Assembly (NCBI GenBank): GCA_025965395.1
Contig: JAOPXA010000145.1
Location: forward strand, 1-7,584
Source of the DNA: Nocardioidaceae bacterium
GTDB taxonomy: Bacteria > Actinomycetota > Actinomycetes > Propionibacteriales > Nocardioidaceae
Direction of reading: 5' to 3'
DNA length: 7,584 bases
In this document: positions 1 through 5,562 of the stretch, piece by piece
How positions within the stretch are numbered: the first letter of the stretch is position 1
Layout of the letters: every line of letters begins with the position of its first letter
Notes under the pieces: generated by a model
Databases searched by the model: none
What the model was told of the DNA's origin: nothing
Seen by the model: only the letters and a program-made list of their open reading frames with translations
Translations under genes and position numbers: made by a program

Positions 1-438
1 GGCGCGATTCCCTCGGCCGGTCCGTCGACGGGAGGCGGTATGGGAGGCGGACGCGCCGGCGGCGGCATGACGTCACTCCTCGGTGGCAACGGCACGGCCG
101 GCGTCTCGGCAGAGCTCGTCACCCTGCTCCAGGCCGGTGACTACGAATGGGCCGCCGCCACGATGCGCGCCAACTCGGCCGCGCCGCTGCAACTCGCCTC
201 CGGCGAACCCGTCATGGCGGTCGGCGGCTTCAACGGCACCGACGGCACGTTCACCCTCGCGCAGTTCCAGGAGTACGTGGCTGCGGGCCGGATCCACTAC
301 TTCGTGGCCGAAGGCTCCGGCGGCGGTCGGGGTATGGACACCAGCACGACCGACGACATCACCACCTGGGTGACCGAGAACTTCACGGCGACAACTGTCG
401 GGAGCACGACGCTCTACGACCTCACAGAAGGAAACTGA
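1..438 (+). CDS. C-terminal fragment of a YkcA/B-type (GT39-like) membrane mannosyltransferase
   Basis: The reading frame is open from the window edge, so the 5' part, with the expected membrane helices and catalytic loop, is missing. The visible 145 residues start with a Gly-rich linker (residues 11-23, GGGMGGGRAGGGM). A globular domain follows: WAAAT at 50-54, QLASGEPVMAVGGFNG at 64-79, LAQFQEYVAAGRIHYFV at 86-102, and a final TVGSTTLYDLT. This pattern matches the extracytoplasmic C-terminal domain of actinobacterial putative mannosyltransferases of the YkcA/YkcB type. These are polyprenyl-phosphate-sugar-dependent GT-C enzymes that glycosylate proteins or envelope polymers outside the membrane. 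The substrate cannot be told from this tail. The stop lies one base before the next ATG, so the two genes are probably co-transcribed and translationally coupled. Family assignment is from remembered motif patterns; the fragment is complete at the 3' end. Confidence 0.8.
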   Translation, partial: GAIPSAGPSTGGGMGGGRAGGGMTSLLGGNGTAGVSAELVTLLQAGDYEWAAATMRANSAAPLQLASGEPVMAVGGFNGTDGTFTLAQFQEYVAAGRIHYFVAEGSGGGRGMDTSTTDDITTWVTENFTATTVGSTTLYDLTEGN

Positions 439-439
439 G

Positions 440-895
440 ATGACAACCCTGTATGACCACGCACAAGCGGCGAACCAAGAACCCGCCTCGGGAGAGACGG
501 TGACCGACCAGATGCCTGCGCTGCCCACACCGGCGGAGACACCCGTGACCGACGCGCCCGTGACCGACGCGACAGTGCCCAACGAGACAGGACCGTGGAC
601 GAAGAAGAACCGCATCGTCCTGATCGCGTCCGCGATCGTCCTCGCGGGTGCCTCGTTCCTCGGCGGTATGGCGGTGGGCAACGCTGGCAGCGGCTCGTCG
701 ACCTCGCAGATCGGCCCCGGCGGCCCGACGGGCGGCGGCTTCCCCGGTGGCCAGCAAGGTGGATTCGGGGCTGGTGGACCCCAGGGCAACCAGGGCAACC
801 AGGGCACCCAGGGCCAGGGCGGCACCACCGGCCAGGCGCCCACCCAGCCCGGCCAGTCGACCACGCAAGGTGGCGGCACCGCCAGCACCACCTGA
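440..895 (+). CDS. Small single-pass membrane protein with Gly/Gln-rich outer tail, function unknown
   Basis: This 151-residue protein starts one base after the upstream stop (TGAGATG). A purine-rich AGAAGGAAA inside the end of the preceding gene serves as ribosome binding site. Residues 1-54 are polar and acidic, with Pro/Thr-rich PVTDA repeats at 35-44. TKKN at 54-57 precedes one hydrophobic helix at about 58-79 that contains small-residue motifs (GASFLGGMAVG). The positive-inside rule puts the N-terminus in the cytoplasm. The remaining 70 residues are a low-complexity Gly/Gln/Pro/Thr tail with a QGN-QGN-QGT-QGQ run at about 115-126, ending in GGGTASTT. No enzymatic domain is seen. The tight linkage to a membrane glycosyltransferase suggests a partner or an acceptor substrate: the Thr/Ser-rich tail could be a mannosylation target. 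That role is inference. I do not recognise a named family. Confidence 0.8.
   Translation: MTTLYDHAQAANQEPASGETVTDQMPALPTPAETPVTDAPVTDATVPNETGPWTKKNRIVLIASAIVLAGASFLGGMAVGNAGSGSSTSQIGPGGPTGGGFPGGQQGGFGAGGPQGNQGNQGTQGQGGTTGQAPTQPGQSTTQGGGTASTT
542..571 (+). repeat. Exact tandem duplication of a 15-bp coding unit
   Basis: The unit CCCGTGACCGACGCG occurs twice head to tail (542-556 and 557-571) and encodes PVTDA-PVTDA in the cytoplasmic segment of the small membrane protein. A related GTGACCGAC copy lies upstream at 500-508, and a degenerate third unit follows at 572-586. The unit length is a multiple of three, so copy-number change would keep the frame. Confidence 0.85.
782..820 (+). repeat. 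Short tandem repeat encoding Gln-Gly-Asn units
   Basis: Units CAGGGCAAC (782-790), CAGGGCAAC (791-799) and CAGGGCACC (800-808) are followed by two shortened CAGGGC copies (809-820). They encode the collagen-like Q-G-x run in the outer tail of the small membrane protein. All unit sizes are multiples of three, so slippage would alter tail length without breaking the frame. Confidence 0.85.
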
Positions 896-916
896 GCCGC
901 GCGAATTTCGTGACTC

Positions 917-947
917 TTGAGACAGGGGACGATTACCGGGGCACCAT
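917..947 (+). promoter_or_regulatory. Possible promoter of the wall peptidase gene
   Basis: A TTGAGA hexamer (917-922) matches five of six bases of the -35 consensus. It is followed after 19 bp by CACCAT (942-947), a poor -10 candidate. A start near 954 would leave a short leader that includes the GGGGAGAAG ribosome binding site. The 85-bp gap needs some promoter if this gene is not read through from upstream, but this particular call is weak. Confidence 0.25.
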
Positions 948-964
948 GGAGGCTCACCTTGATC

Positions 965-973
965 GGGGAGAAG
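965..973 (+). promoter_or_regulatory. Ribosome binding site fixing the start at 981
   Basis: The purine-rich GGGGAGAAG ends 7 bases before the ATG at 981. It supports that start, which also places a complete signal peptide at the N-terminus. Confidence 0.6.
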
Positions 974-980
974 AAACTTC

Positions 981-2195
981 ATGGTGCGCACACCGCTTAT
1001 TGCCACAATTGCCTTCGGGATTGCCCTCGCGGCGGCTCTACCAGCCCACGCCACGGGGTCCACTGCCGATGGCGCGACCCCGTCCGCGGAGGTCGCGAAG
1101 TCAACCTCGCAGGTGAAGATCGCGTCGACGACACCGGTCAAGATGCTCAAGGACCCGACCGGTCTCGTGGCGCCTGTTGCCCTGCCTGCTGAGCTCGACG
1201 CACCTTCCCCGTACCTGCCTCAAAATGCTTGTGTCCCCTCGGACCAAGTCGGCATCAAGAAGCTCCGGGACCTCGTCCTGGCCACCTACCAGGTCGGCGG
1301 CCGAGGCAACTCGAGCCGCAGTTGCGCCGTTGCGGGCACCTCCGAGCACAAGGAGGGCCGCGCGTGGGACTGGATGGTCAACGTGAAAAATCCGGCCGAG
1401 AAGGCGGCCGCCGCCGACTTCCTCTCCTGGGTCACGGCCAACGACGGCGAGAACGCCCGTCGCCTCGGGATCATGTACGTCATCTACAACCAGAGGATCT
1501 GGGCCGTCTATCGCCCCGGCGACGGCTGGCGCCCCAGCGTCGGCCATACCGACCACATCCACGTGTCCCTGAGCTGGAATGGTGCCCGCGCCCACACATC
1601 GTTCTGGACGGGCAAGACCTTCGCGACCGACTACGGACCGTGCGCCGTCTTCGCCAAGCAGCCCGCGGTGCCCCGCAAGACTGCGCGCCTCACGCGTTGT
1701 GACGCACCGACCCCGCTGGTGAAGAAGACGAGCTACGCCAATCGGATGTATGGCTCGAACGCTTCGACCGTCAAGACCGCCCAAGGCGTCCTCAAGATCA
1801 CCAAGTCCGGTCGCTTCGATGTGGCCACCTACAAGGCGGTCAAGGCCTACCAAAAGGCCCACGACCTGCCCATCACCGGTGGACTCGACCAGCCAACCTG
1901 GGCCTCGCTCAGGCCCACGAAGGTGAAGTCCGACGTCTCGAAGGGCTATGACGTAGCCACCCTTGCGGCATACAGCCTCAAGAAGTACGGCAGCACGACG
2001 CTCAAGTCCAAGAGCGCGGGCAAGGCCGTGCTCTATTTGCAAAACCTCCTGGGGCTCGCGCTCGCCGACAGCAACGGGTACTTCGGTCCCAAGACGGTTG
2101 CGGCGACGAAGGCACTCCAGAAGAGTGCCGGCCTCAAGCAGACCGGCGTGGTCGGCAAGGCCGAGTGGGCCGCGCTGGCCGCCAAAACCGCCTAG
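981..2195 (+). CDS. Secreted M15-like zinc peptidase domain protein with two peptidoglycan-binding repeats
   Basis: This 404-residue protein has a Sec signal peptide (MVRTP, hydrophobic core 6-20, likely cleavage after AHA at 24) and a linker to about residue 80. The catalytic-type domain spans about 84-215. It carries SEHKEGRAWDW (121-131), supplying His123 and Asp130, then LGIMYVIYNQRIW (162-174) and GHTDHIHVS (188-196), supplying the last His. This H-x6-D...H pattern fits the zinc site of the M15 / D-Ala-D-Ala carboxypeptidase-like fold, in the actinobacterial subgroup typified by ARB-07466-like C-terminal domains. Two PG_binding_1-like repeats follow: about 255-311 (KITKSGRFDVATYKAVKAYQ) and about 322-399 (SNGYFGPKTVAATKALQ). 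Cys84, Cys115, Cys221 and Cys240 could form two disulfides, as expected for an exported protein. The likely role is peptidoglycan binding and cleavage of stem peptides or cross-links; the exact bond is unknown. It stands alone between an 85-bp and a 179-bp gap. Confidence 0.85.
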   Translation: MVRTPLIATIAFGIALAAALPAHATGSTADGATPSAEVAKSTSQVKIASTTPVKMLKDPTGLVAPVALPAELDAPSPYLPQNACVPSDQVGIKKLRDLVLATYQVGGRGNSSRSCAVAGTSEHKEGRAWDWMVNVKNPAEKAAAADFLSWVTANDGENARRLGIMYVIYNQRIWAVYRPGDGWRPSVGHTDHIHVSLSWNGARAHTSFWTGKTFATDYGPCAVFAKQPAVPRKTARLTRCDAPTPLVKKTSYANRMYGSNASTVKTAQGVLKITKSGRFDVATYKAVKAYQKAHDLPITGGLDQPTWASLRPTKVKSDVSKGYDVATLAAYSLKKYGSTTLKSKSAGKAVLYLQNLLGLALADSNGYFGPKTVAATKALQKSAGLKQTGVVGKAEWAALAAKTA

Positions 2196-2230
2196 CCGAA
2201 GGCCGTTCGTACGTCCCCGCTCGATTCCCT

Positions 2231-2302
2231 TCCCCACGATTTGGATAGTTGCGCGCGTATCAAGTCGACTCGATACGCGTACAAGTATCCAAATCGTGGG
2301 GA
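2231..2302. repeat. 72-bp near-perfect palindrome (inverted repeat)
   Basis: The outer arms TCCCCACGATTTGGATA (2231-2247) and TATCCAAATCGTGGGGA (2286-2302) are exact reverse complements over 17 bp. The pairing continues to the dyad centre between 2266 and 2267, inside a GTCGAC core. Of 36 base pairs only four mismatch: 2248/2285, 2252/2281, 2253/2280 (G-U capable in RNA) and 2262/2271. CCC at 2227-2229 and GGG at 2304-2306 would extend it beyond one mismatch. As RNA it would form a very stable hairpin 36 bases downstream of the wall peptidase stop. No T-run follows, so a classical Rho-independent terminator is not supported. It may be a bidirectional terminator or mRNA 3' stabiliser, a dispersed intergenic palindrome (REP- or MITE-like), or a dyad protein site. 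The sequence alone does not decide. Confidence 0.9.
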
Positions 2303-2362
2303 CGGGCGAAACCGCGGCGGGCGTACGCCGACGCACGGCTGGCCGGAGGTGCGGGTAACTGC

Positions 2363-2368
2363 CATGAT
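2363..2368 (+). promoter_or_regulatory. Candidate -10 box for a leaderless start at 2375
   Basis: CATGAT (five of six matches to TATGAT) lies 6 bases before the ATG at 2375, so transcription would start at or next to the start codon. No Shine-Dalgarno sequence lies at normal distance; a GGAGGT at 2345-2350 is too far (24 bases). The -35 region is weak. Confidence 0.35.
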
Positions 2369-2374
2369 GTCCCG

Positions 2375-2962
2375 ATGAGCGATATCGACCGCGAGTCCGA
2401 CTCCGCGACACCGAACAAGGCGCGCGGCACCGATCGGTGGGTCTTTCGCGGGGTCATCGCTCTGGTGGTCCTCGTCTTCGCGTTCCTCGCCTACAAGATC
2501 GGGGCATCGTTCCTGCCGCGGTGGTGGGCTCAGCGCATCGGCGACCAGGTCGACGGCAGCTTCTCCAAGGGCATCACCTGGGGACTGTTCTACGGGTTCG
2601 TGTTCTCGTTCATCCCGATCGTGGTCGCCTTCCAGGTGCGGCGCCGGATGTTCAAGATCCCTGGCAAGATCATCGTGTTCGTCATCGCGGTGCTCCTGGC
2701 GACGCCCAACTGGCTCAGCCTGTTCGTGGCTTTGAGCAATCGCCCCGCGGCGGTCGCGGCATGGCAGACGTTCAACGTCCAGGCACCGAGCTTCCTGTGG
2801 TCGAGCCTCGTCGGCGCGGTGATCGGCGGCGTGCTGGGTGTGGCGACCTCGACGACCAGCATCTGGCTCAAGCACCGGCGCAACCAGGTCAAGAGCCTGA
2901 AGCAGCAGGTGCGCGACGAACGCGACAAGCACAACAAGCCCGACGACGCCGAGCAAACCTAG
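2375..2962 (+). CDS. Four-helix integral membrane protein, conserved actinobacterial type, function unknown
   Basis: The 195-residue protein has a polar N-terminus (1-22) and four hydrophobic segments at about 25-45, 67-87, 98-118 and 139-158. A basic, charged C-terminal tail follows (from KHRRNQVKSLKQQVRDERDK at 166-185), probably helical and cytoplasmic. The region RWWAQRIGDQVDGSFSKGITWGLFYGF (49-75) resembles small actinobacterial membrane proteins often labelled 'permease' without functional proof; no transporter signature is visible. The start at 2375 is the first ATG in frame. A longer frame begins with TTG inside the upstream palindrome and is unlikely. It appears to be monocistronic and converges on the acyltransferase gene, with which it shares its last four bases. 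No function should be assumed. Confidence 0.8.
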   Translation: MSDIDRESDSATPNKARGTDRWVFRGVIALVVLVFAFLAYKIGASFLPRWWAQRIGDQVDGSFSKGITWGLFYGFVFSFIPIVVAFQVRRRMFKIPGKIIVFVIAVLLATPNWLSLFVALSNRPAAVAAWQTFNVQAPSFLWSSLVGAVIGGVLGVATSTTSIWLKHRRNQVKSLKQQVRDERDKHNKPDDAEQT

Positions 2963-3726
2963 TCGATGGACTCGCCGATGCGAGCCAATGCTTCTCGGTC
3001 AAGGCCAGCGGCGGTCTCTGCGTCGGGTGCGCTGCCGCCGCGTGAGTGGGGGACCCACCAGGTGTCTTCGTCGTCGGTCGGTATGCCCGGATAGTCGTCC
3101 AGCACGTCGGTCAACAGGTCGGCCATGGTGGCCATGAGCCGTTGCGTGAGGTCGTCGATCGAGTCGCCTTCTCGGGCCCACAAGGGCGCGCCTACCGAGA
3201 TGATCACGGTCGTGCCGCGCTTCAGGCTGCGTCGCCCGTCGACCGTCCACACCCGGTGCCCTCCCCACGTGATGACGGGAACGATCGGCGCCTTGCGGCT
3301 GATAGCGAGGCCGGCGGCACCTGGACGAAACGGCTTGAGCTCGAACGAGCGGCTGATCGTCGCCTCGGGAAACACCCCGACGATGTGGCCGTCGTCCAAG
3401 CTGCGCCGCGCTTGGCGATAGGCCGTCGCGCCGGACGTCCGGGTGACGGGGATATGGCGCATCGCGCGCATGAGGCGGCCGACGATCCATACGTCGAAGA
3501 TCGAACGCTTCGTCATGAAGCGAACGAACCTTTTCCGCTCGCGGGCCGCATAGCCGACGAGCGCAAAGTCGAGAAATCCGATGTGGTTGGCGGCCAAGAT
3601 GGCTGATCCGCTCGCCGGTATGTTGTCGGCGCCGCGCACGTCAAACCTGATGCCGAGGGCCCAGAAGAGGCGCGCAAACAGCCAGTTGGCGATGCGGTAG
3701 GTGCGGTCTCTCGGCGAAGCAGTCAT
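2959..3726 (-). CDS. PlsC-like 1-acylglycerol-3-phosphate O-acyltransferase family protein
   Basis: The 255-residue product belongs to the lysophospholipid acyltransferase superfamily, which moves an acyl group onto lysophosphatidate or related acceptors at the inner membrane face. Motif I is NHIGFLD with catalytic His48 and Asp53. An arginine-rich acceptor-binding stretch runs about 62-90 (KRFVRFMTKRSIF...RAMRHIPVTR). Motif III is FPEA at 119-122 in place of the usual FPEG. Motif IV is APIVPV at 146-151. The N-terminal segment WLFARLFWALGI (15-26) may anchor it to the membrane. The C-terminal 45 residues are acidic and likely disordered. I chose the ATG at 3726 because a TACACT box lies 7 bp upstream and the open frame beyond it runs into the divergent gene. 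The acceptor is unproven: actinobacteria carry several paralogues, some acting on other lipids. Confidence 0.88.
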   Translation of the reverse strand: MTASPRDRTYRIANWLFARLFWALGIRFDVRGADNIPASGSAILAANHIGFLDFALVGYAARERKRFVRFMTKRSIFDVWIVGRLMRAMRHIPVTRTSGATAYRQARRSLDDGHIVGVFPEATISRSFELKPFRPGAAGLAISRKAPIVPVITWGGHRVWTVDGRRSLKRGTTVIISVGAPLWAREGDSIDDLTQRLMATMADLLTDVLDDYPGIPTDDEDTWWVPHSRGGSAPDAETAAGLDREALARIGESID

Positions 3727-3733
3727 TGGTGCG

Positions 3734-3739
3734 AGTGTA
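3734..3739 (-). promoter_or_regulatory. -10 box for a leaderless acyltransferase transcript
   Basis: On the minus strand TACACT is followed by 7 bases and then the ATG at 3726. No Shine-Dalgarno sequence fits in this space. The placement is that expected of an actinobacterial leaderless promoter. No good -35 hexamer is seen, which is common for such promoters. Confidence 0.5.
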
Positions 3740-3790
3740 GTGCGGCGGTCTGGTCGGGCGCGTGTCGTCGGATGTGTCCGGACGTGCCTG

Positions 3791-3796
3791 TAGGTT
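3791..3796 (+). promoter_or_regulatory. Candidate -10 box of the exonuclease gene
   Basis: TAGGTT lies 20 bases before the ATG at 3817, preceded directly by TG. Transcription starting near 3803 would still include the AGGAGGT ribosome binding site. It sits in the 90-bp divergent gap and faces away from the acyltransferase promoter. Confidence 0.35.
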
Positions 3797-3805
3797 CGTT
3801 CGCAC

Positions 3806-3812
3806 AGGAGGT
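3806..3812 (+). promoter_or_regulatory. Strong ribosome binding site fixing the exonuclease start
   Basis: AGGAGGT ends 4 bases before the ATG at 3817 and is nearly a perfect anti-16S match. It argues for 3817 over the in-frame ATG 45 bases upstream (3772), which lacks any such signal. Confidence 0.75.
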
Positions 3813-3816
3813 ACGT

Positions 3817-4641
3817 ATGCGATCCAATCGTCAGTCCAGTCGCTGTGATGACTGCGGCACCGAGGTCCCCGTCGGCGCAGGAGTGCTGCTCGGGCCCGCC
3901 GGTGGTTGGTTCACCTACTGCGCGCTTCACACGCCGACCGCCCCTGTGCCGACGCATCCCGGAGCCTGGGAGGTGCCCGGTCTGGCCTCGCTCGATCTCG
4001 AGACCACTGGCGTCGATCCGCAGCAGGATCGCATCGTCAGCATCGGCCTGCTCGACGAGACCGGCCGCGAATACACGATGATCGTCAACCCTGGCGTGCC
4101 GATCCCAGCGGGGGCCGCCGCGGTCCACGGCATGTCTGACGCCGACGTCGCTGACAAGCCAGCAGCGATCGACGGAGTGCGGTGGGTCGTCTCGTGGCTG
4201 GAGGTCGCGATCGCGCGACAGGTGCCCGTCGTGGTCTACAACGCGCCCTATGACCTGACCATGGTGAGCGCCGAGGCCGCGCGCCATGGCATACCCCAGC
4301 CTGACTGGGACAAGCTATGGGTCGTCGACCCGATGGTGCTCGACTGGGGTCTCGAGCACGGCCGGTTCGGCCCCCGCAAGCTGACCGACATGTGCGCGTT
4401 CTACCGCGTGGTCCTCGACGATGCCCACGACGCCTTGGCTGATGCGCGGTCAGCGCGTCTGGTCGCCTTCGAGATGGCGTCGCGGCACGGTGAGTTCGCC
4501 CTCGCCAACTTCCACGACCTCATGGACCACCAGCGCAAGTGGTTCGCCGAGCGCACCGAGGACTGGAATGCGTGGATCACCAAGAAGGGCCGTCCCGCCG
4601 AAGACCCGCACGCTTGGCCGCTGATCCGCACCGCGGGGTAG
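3817..4641 (+). CDS. DEDDh-family 3'-5' exonuclease (DnaQ/RNase T-like) with N-terminal zinc-ribbon-like segment
   Basis: The protein has 274 residues. Its N-terminus carries Cys10-x2-Cys13 and Cys35-x2-His38, a possible zinc-binding knuckle. The exonuclease fold follows. Exo I is LDLETTG with Asp60 and Glu62. Exo II is YNAPYDLTM with Asp146. Exo III is HDALADA with His204 and Asp209. All four acidic residues and the His of the DEDDh class are present, so the enzyme should be an active Mg-dependent 3'-5' nuclease on DNA or RNA. The C-terminal 50 residues (HDLMDHQRKWFAERTEDWNAW) are outside the core and contain several Trp. It is too short and lacks the domains to be DNA polymerase III alpha. 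Proofreading, DNA repair and RNA trimming are all possible. It lies divergent from the acyltransferase gene and is followed after 45 bp by the sirtuin gene, which has its own candidate promoter. Confidence 0.88.
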   Translation: MRSNRQSSRCDDCGTEVPVGAGVLLGPAGGWFTYCALHTPTAPVPTHPGAWEVPGLASLDLETTGVDPQQDRIVSIGLLDETGREYTMIVNPGVPIPAGAAAVHGMSDADVADKPAAIDGVRWVVSWLEVAIARQVPVVVYNAPYDLTMVSAEAARHGIPQPDWDKLWVVDPMVLDWGLEHGRFGPRKLTDMCAFYRVVLDDAHDALADARSARLVAFEMASRHGEFALANFHDLMDHQRKWFAERTEDWNAWITKKGRPAEDPHAWPLIRTAG

Positions 4642-4674
4642 TTGCTCCCAACTGCGGCTGTTGCGCTCGACGCC

Positions 4675-4680
4675 TAGGCT
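4675..4680 (+). promoter_or_regulatory. Candidate -10 box for a leaderless sirtuin transcript
   Basis: TAGGCT is followed by 6 bases (GGATGT) and the ATG at 4687. There is no purine-rich ribosome binding site in the 45-bp gap. The -35 region has no good match. The spacing agrees with the other leaderless candidates in this window. Confidence 0.45.
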
Positions 4681-4686
4681 GGATGT

Positions 4687-5535
4687 ATGTCGTTCGAAGA
4701 CCTCGTGACTCTGCTTGCCGGACGCCGCGTCGCCGTGCTAACCGGCGCGGGCATATCGACGGATTCGGGCATTCCTGACTACCGCAGCCCTGACTCGCCG
4801 CCGCGCAACCCCATCACGTACCAAGAGTTCAAGGGCGACCCAGATTTTCGCCAGCGCTACTGGGCGCGCAACCACGTGGGATGGCGGTTCATGGACCGCG
4901 CCCAGCCCAACGCCGGTCACCGCGCGGTGGCAGCTCTCGAAGCGCGTGGCGTCGTCAACGGCGTCATCACGCAAAATGTCGACCGGTTGCATCAAGCCGC
5001 GGGCTCGCGCAACGTCATCGACTTGCACGGCCACTTCGAACAGGTCATCTGTCTGGATTGTGGTGAGACCGTGCCGCGCGCACAGTTGCACGAGCGCCTC
5101 GTCTCGCTCAATCCTGACGTCGCGCTTGGTCTCGAAGTCCCGGAGATCGCGCCCGACGCTGACGCCGTGGTGGAGGACTTCGCCACCTTCGTGGTGGCCA
5201 ACTGCGAGGACTGCGACGGAATCATCAAGCCCGACATCGTCTACTTCGGAGAGAACGTCCCGAAGCCCCGCGTCGAGCGCGCCTACGCCATGGTCGACGA
5301 CGCCCAGGCGTTGCTGGTCGTCGGCAGTTCGCTCACGGTGATGAGCGGGTTGCGGTTCGTACGTCACGCGGCCAAGACGGGCAAACCGGTAGCGATTCTC
5401 AATCGCGGGGCCACGCGTGGCGACCCGCTGGCCGACGTCAAGCTCGAGTTGAGCATCTCCGACGTGCTCCCGGCGCTGGTCGAGGCGTTCGTCGGGCGAG
5501 ACGCATACGACTCGTACCCCGCAGCGGTGACGTAG
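4687..5535 (+). CDS. Class II (SIRT4-like) NAD-dependent protein deacylase, sirtuin family
   Basis: The 282-residue protein is a full-length Sir2 domain. The NAD-binding motif GAGISTDSGIPDYR spans 20-33. TQNVDRLH lies at 95-102 and LHGH at 113-116, with catalytic His114. The zinc site is Cys122-x2-Cys125 and Cys173-x2-Cys176. KPDIVYFGEN spans 181-190 and VGSSLTV 212-218. The GAGISTxSGIPDYR form and the roughly 50-residue insert between the cysteine pairs resemble the SIRT4-like class II group rather than classical CobB (class III). It uses NAD to remove acyl groups from lysines, giving nicotinamide and O-acyl-ADP-ribose; some relatives are weak deacetylases and act on other acyl groups or as ADP-ribosyltransferases. 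The protein is probably cytoplasmic. Its start is set by the ATG following a -10-like TAGGCT. It ends 27 bp before the next gene, whose promoter overlaps its 3' end. Confidence 0.93.
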   Translation: MSFEDLVTLLAGRRVAVLTGAGISTDSGIPDYRSPDSPPRNPITYQEFKGDPDFRQRYWARNHVGWRFMDRAQPNAGHRAVAALEARGVVNGVITQNVDRLHQAAGSRNVIDLHGHFEQVICLDCGETVPRAQLHERLVSLNPDVALGLEVPEIAPDADAVVEDFATFVVANCEDCDGIIKPDIVYFGENVPKPRVERAYAMVDDAQALLVVGSSLTVMSGLRFVRHAAKTGKPVAILNRGATRGDPLADVKLELSISDVLPALVEAFVGRDAYDSYPAAVT

Positions 5536-5556
5536 ACACCCGGATCTGCCTATGAT
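5527..5556 (+). promoter_or_regulatory. Promoter for a leaderless oxidoreductase transcript
   Basis: GTGACG (5527-5532, four of six to TTGACA) and TATGAT (5551-5556, five of six to TATAAT) are separated by 18 bp. The ATG follows 6 bases later at 5563. There is no Shine-Dalgarno sequence. The -35 box lies within the last codons of the sirtuin gene. This is the best promoter match in the window. Confidence 0.65.
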
Positions 5557-5562
5557 GGCGAC

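Larger units (their letters stand above)
2196..2374. other. Gene-free gap dominated by a long palindrome
   Basis: No convincing coding sequence lies here. A frame is open through the gap into the next gene from a TTG at 2249, but that codon sits inside the palindrome, has no ribosome binding site, and would add residues unlike the membrane protein that follows. The gap holds the 2231-2302 inverted repeat and a weak promoter-like hexamer just before 2375. Confidence 0.6.

Noticed and set aside
73..957. A 294-codon minus-strand open frame with Pro/Trp-rich sequence
   Set aside because: It is the complement of the Gly/Gln-rich coding repeats; no start signal and no recognisable domain.
2231..2302. 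The palindrome as a CRISPR repeat, attachment site or classical terminator
   Set aside because: There is only one copy with no spacers, no integrase or tRNA nearby, and no T-tract after the stem.
2249..2374. N-terminal extension of the four-helix membrane protein from a TTG inside the palindrome
   Set aside because: The start would lie inside the inverted repeat with no ribosome binding site, and the added residues simply translate the palindrome. ATG 2375 with a nearby -10-like box is preferred.
1101..2411. A 436-codon minus-strand open frame across the wall peptidase and the palindrome
   Set aside because: Antisense to a gene with signal peptide and clear domains; low-complexity Gly/Arg-rich translation; no promoter or ribosome binding site.
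3772..3816. Upstream in-frame ATG at 3772 as the exonuclease start
   Set aside because: No ribosome binding site there, it would include the candidate -10 box, and AGGAGGT directly supports 3817.
4640..4653. Small hairpin AGTTG-CTCC-CAACT overlapping the exonuclease stop, as a terminator
   Set aside because: The stem is only 5 bp, not GC-rich, and no T-run follows; likely chance.
2204..5366. GTTCGTACGT occurring twice (near 2204 and 5356)
   Set aside because: Ten bases with a short palindromic core, once in a gap and once in the sirtuin coding sequence with no shared context; probably coincidence.
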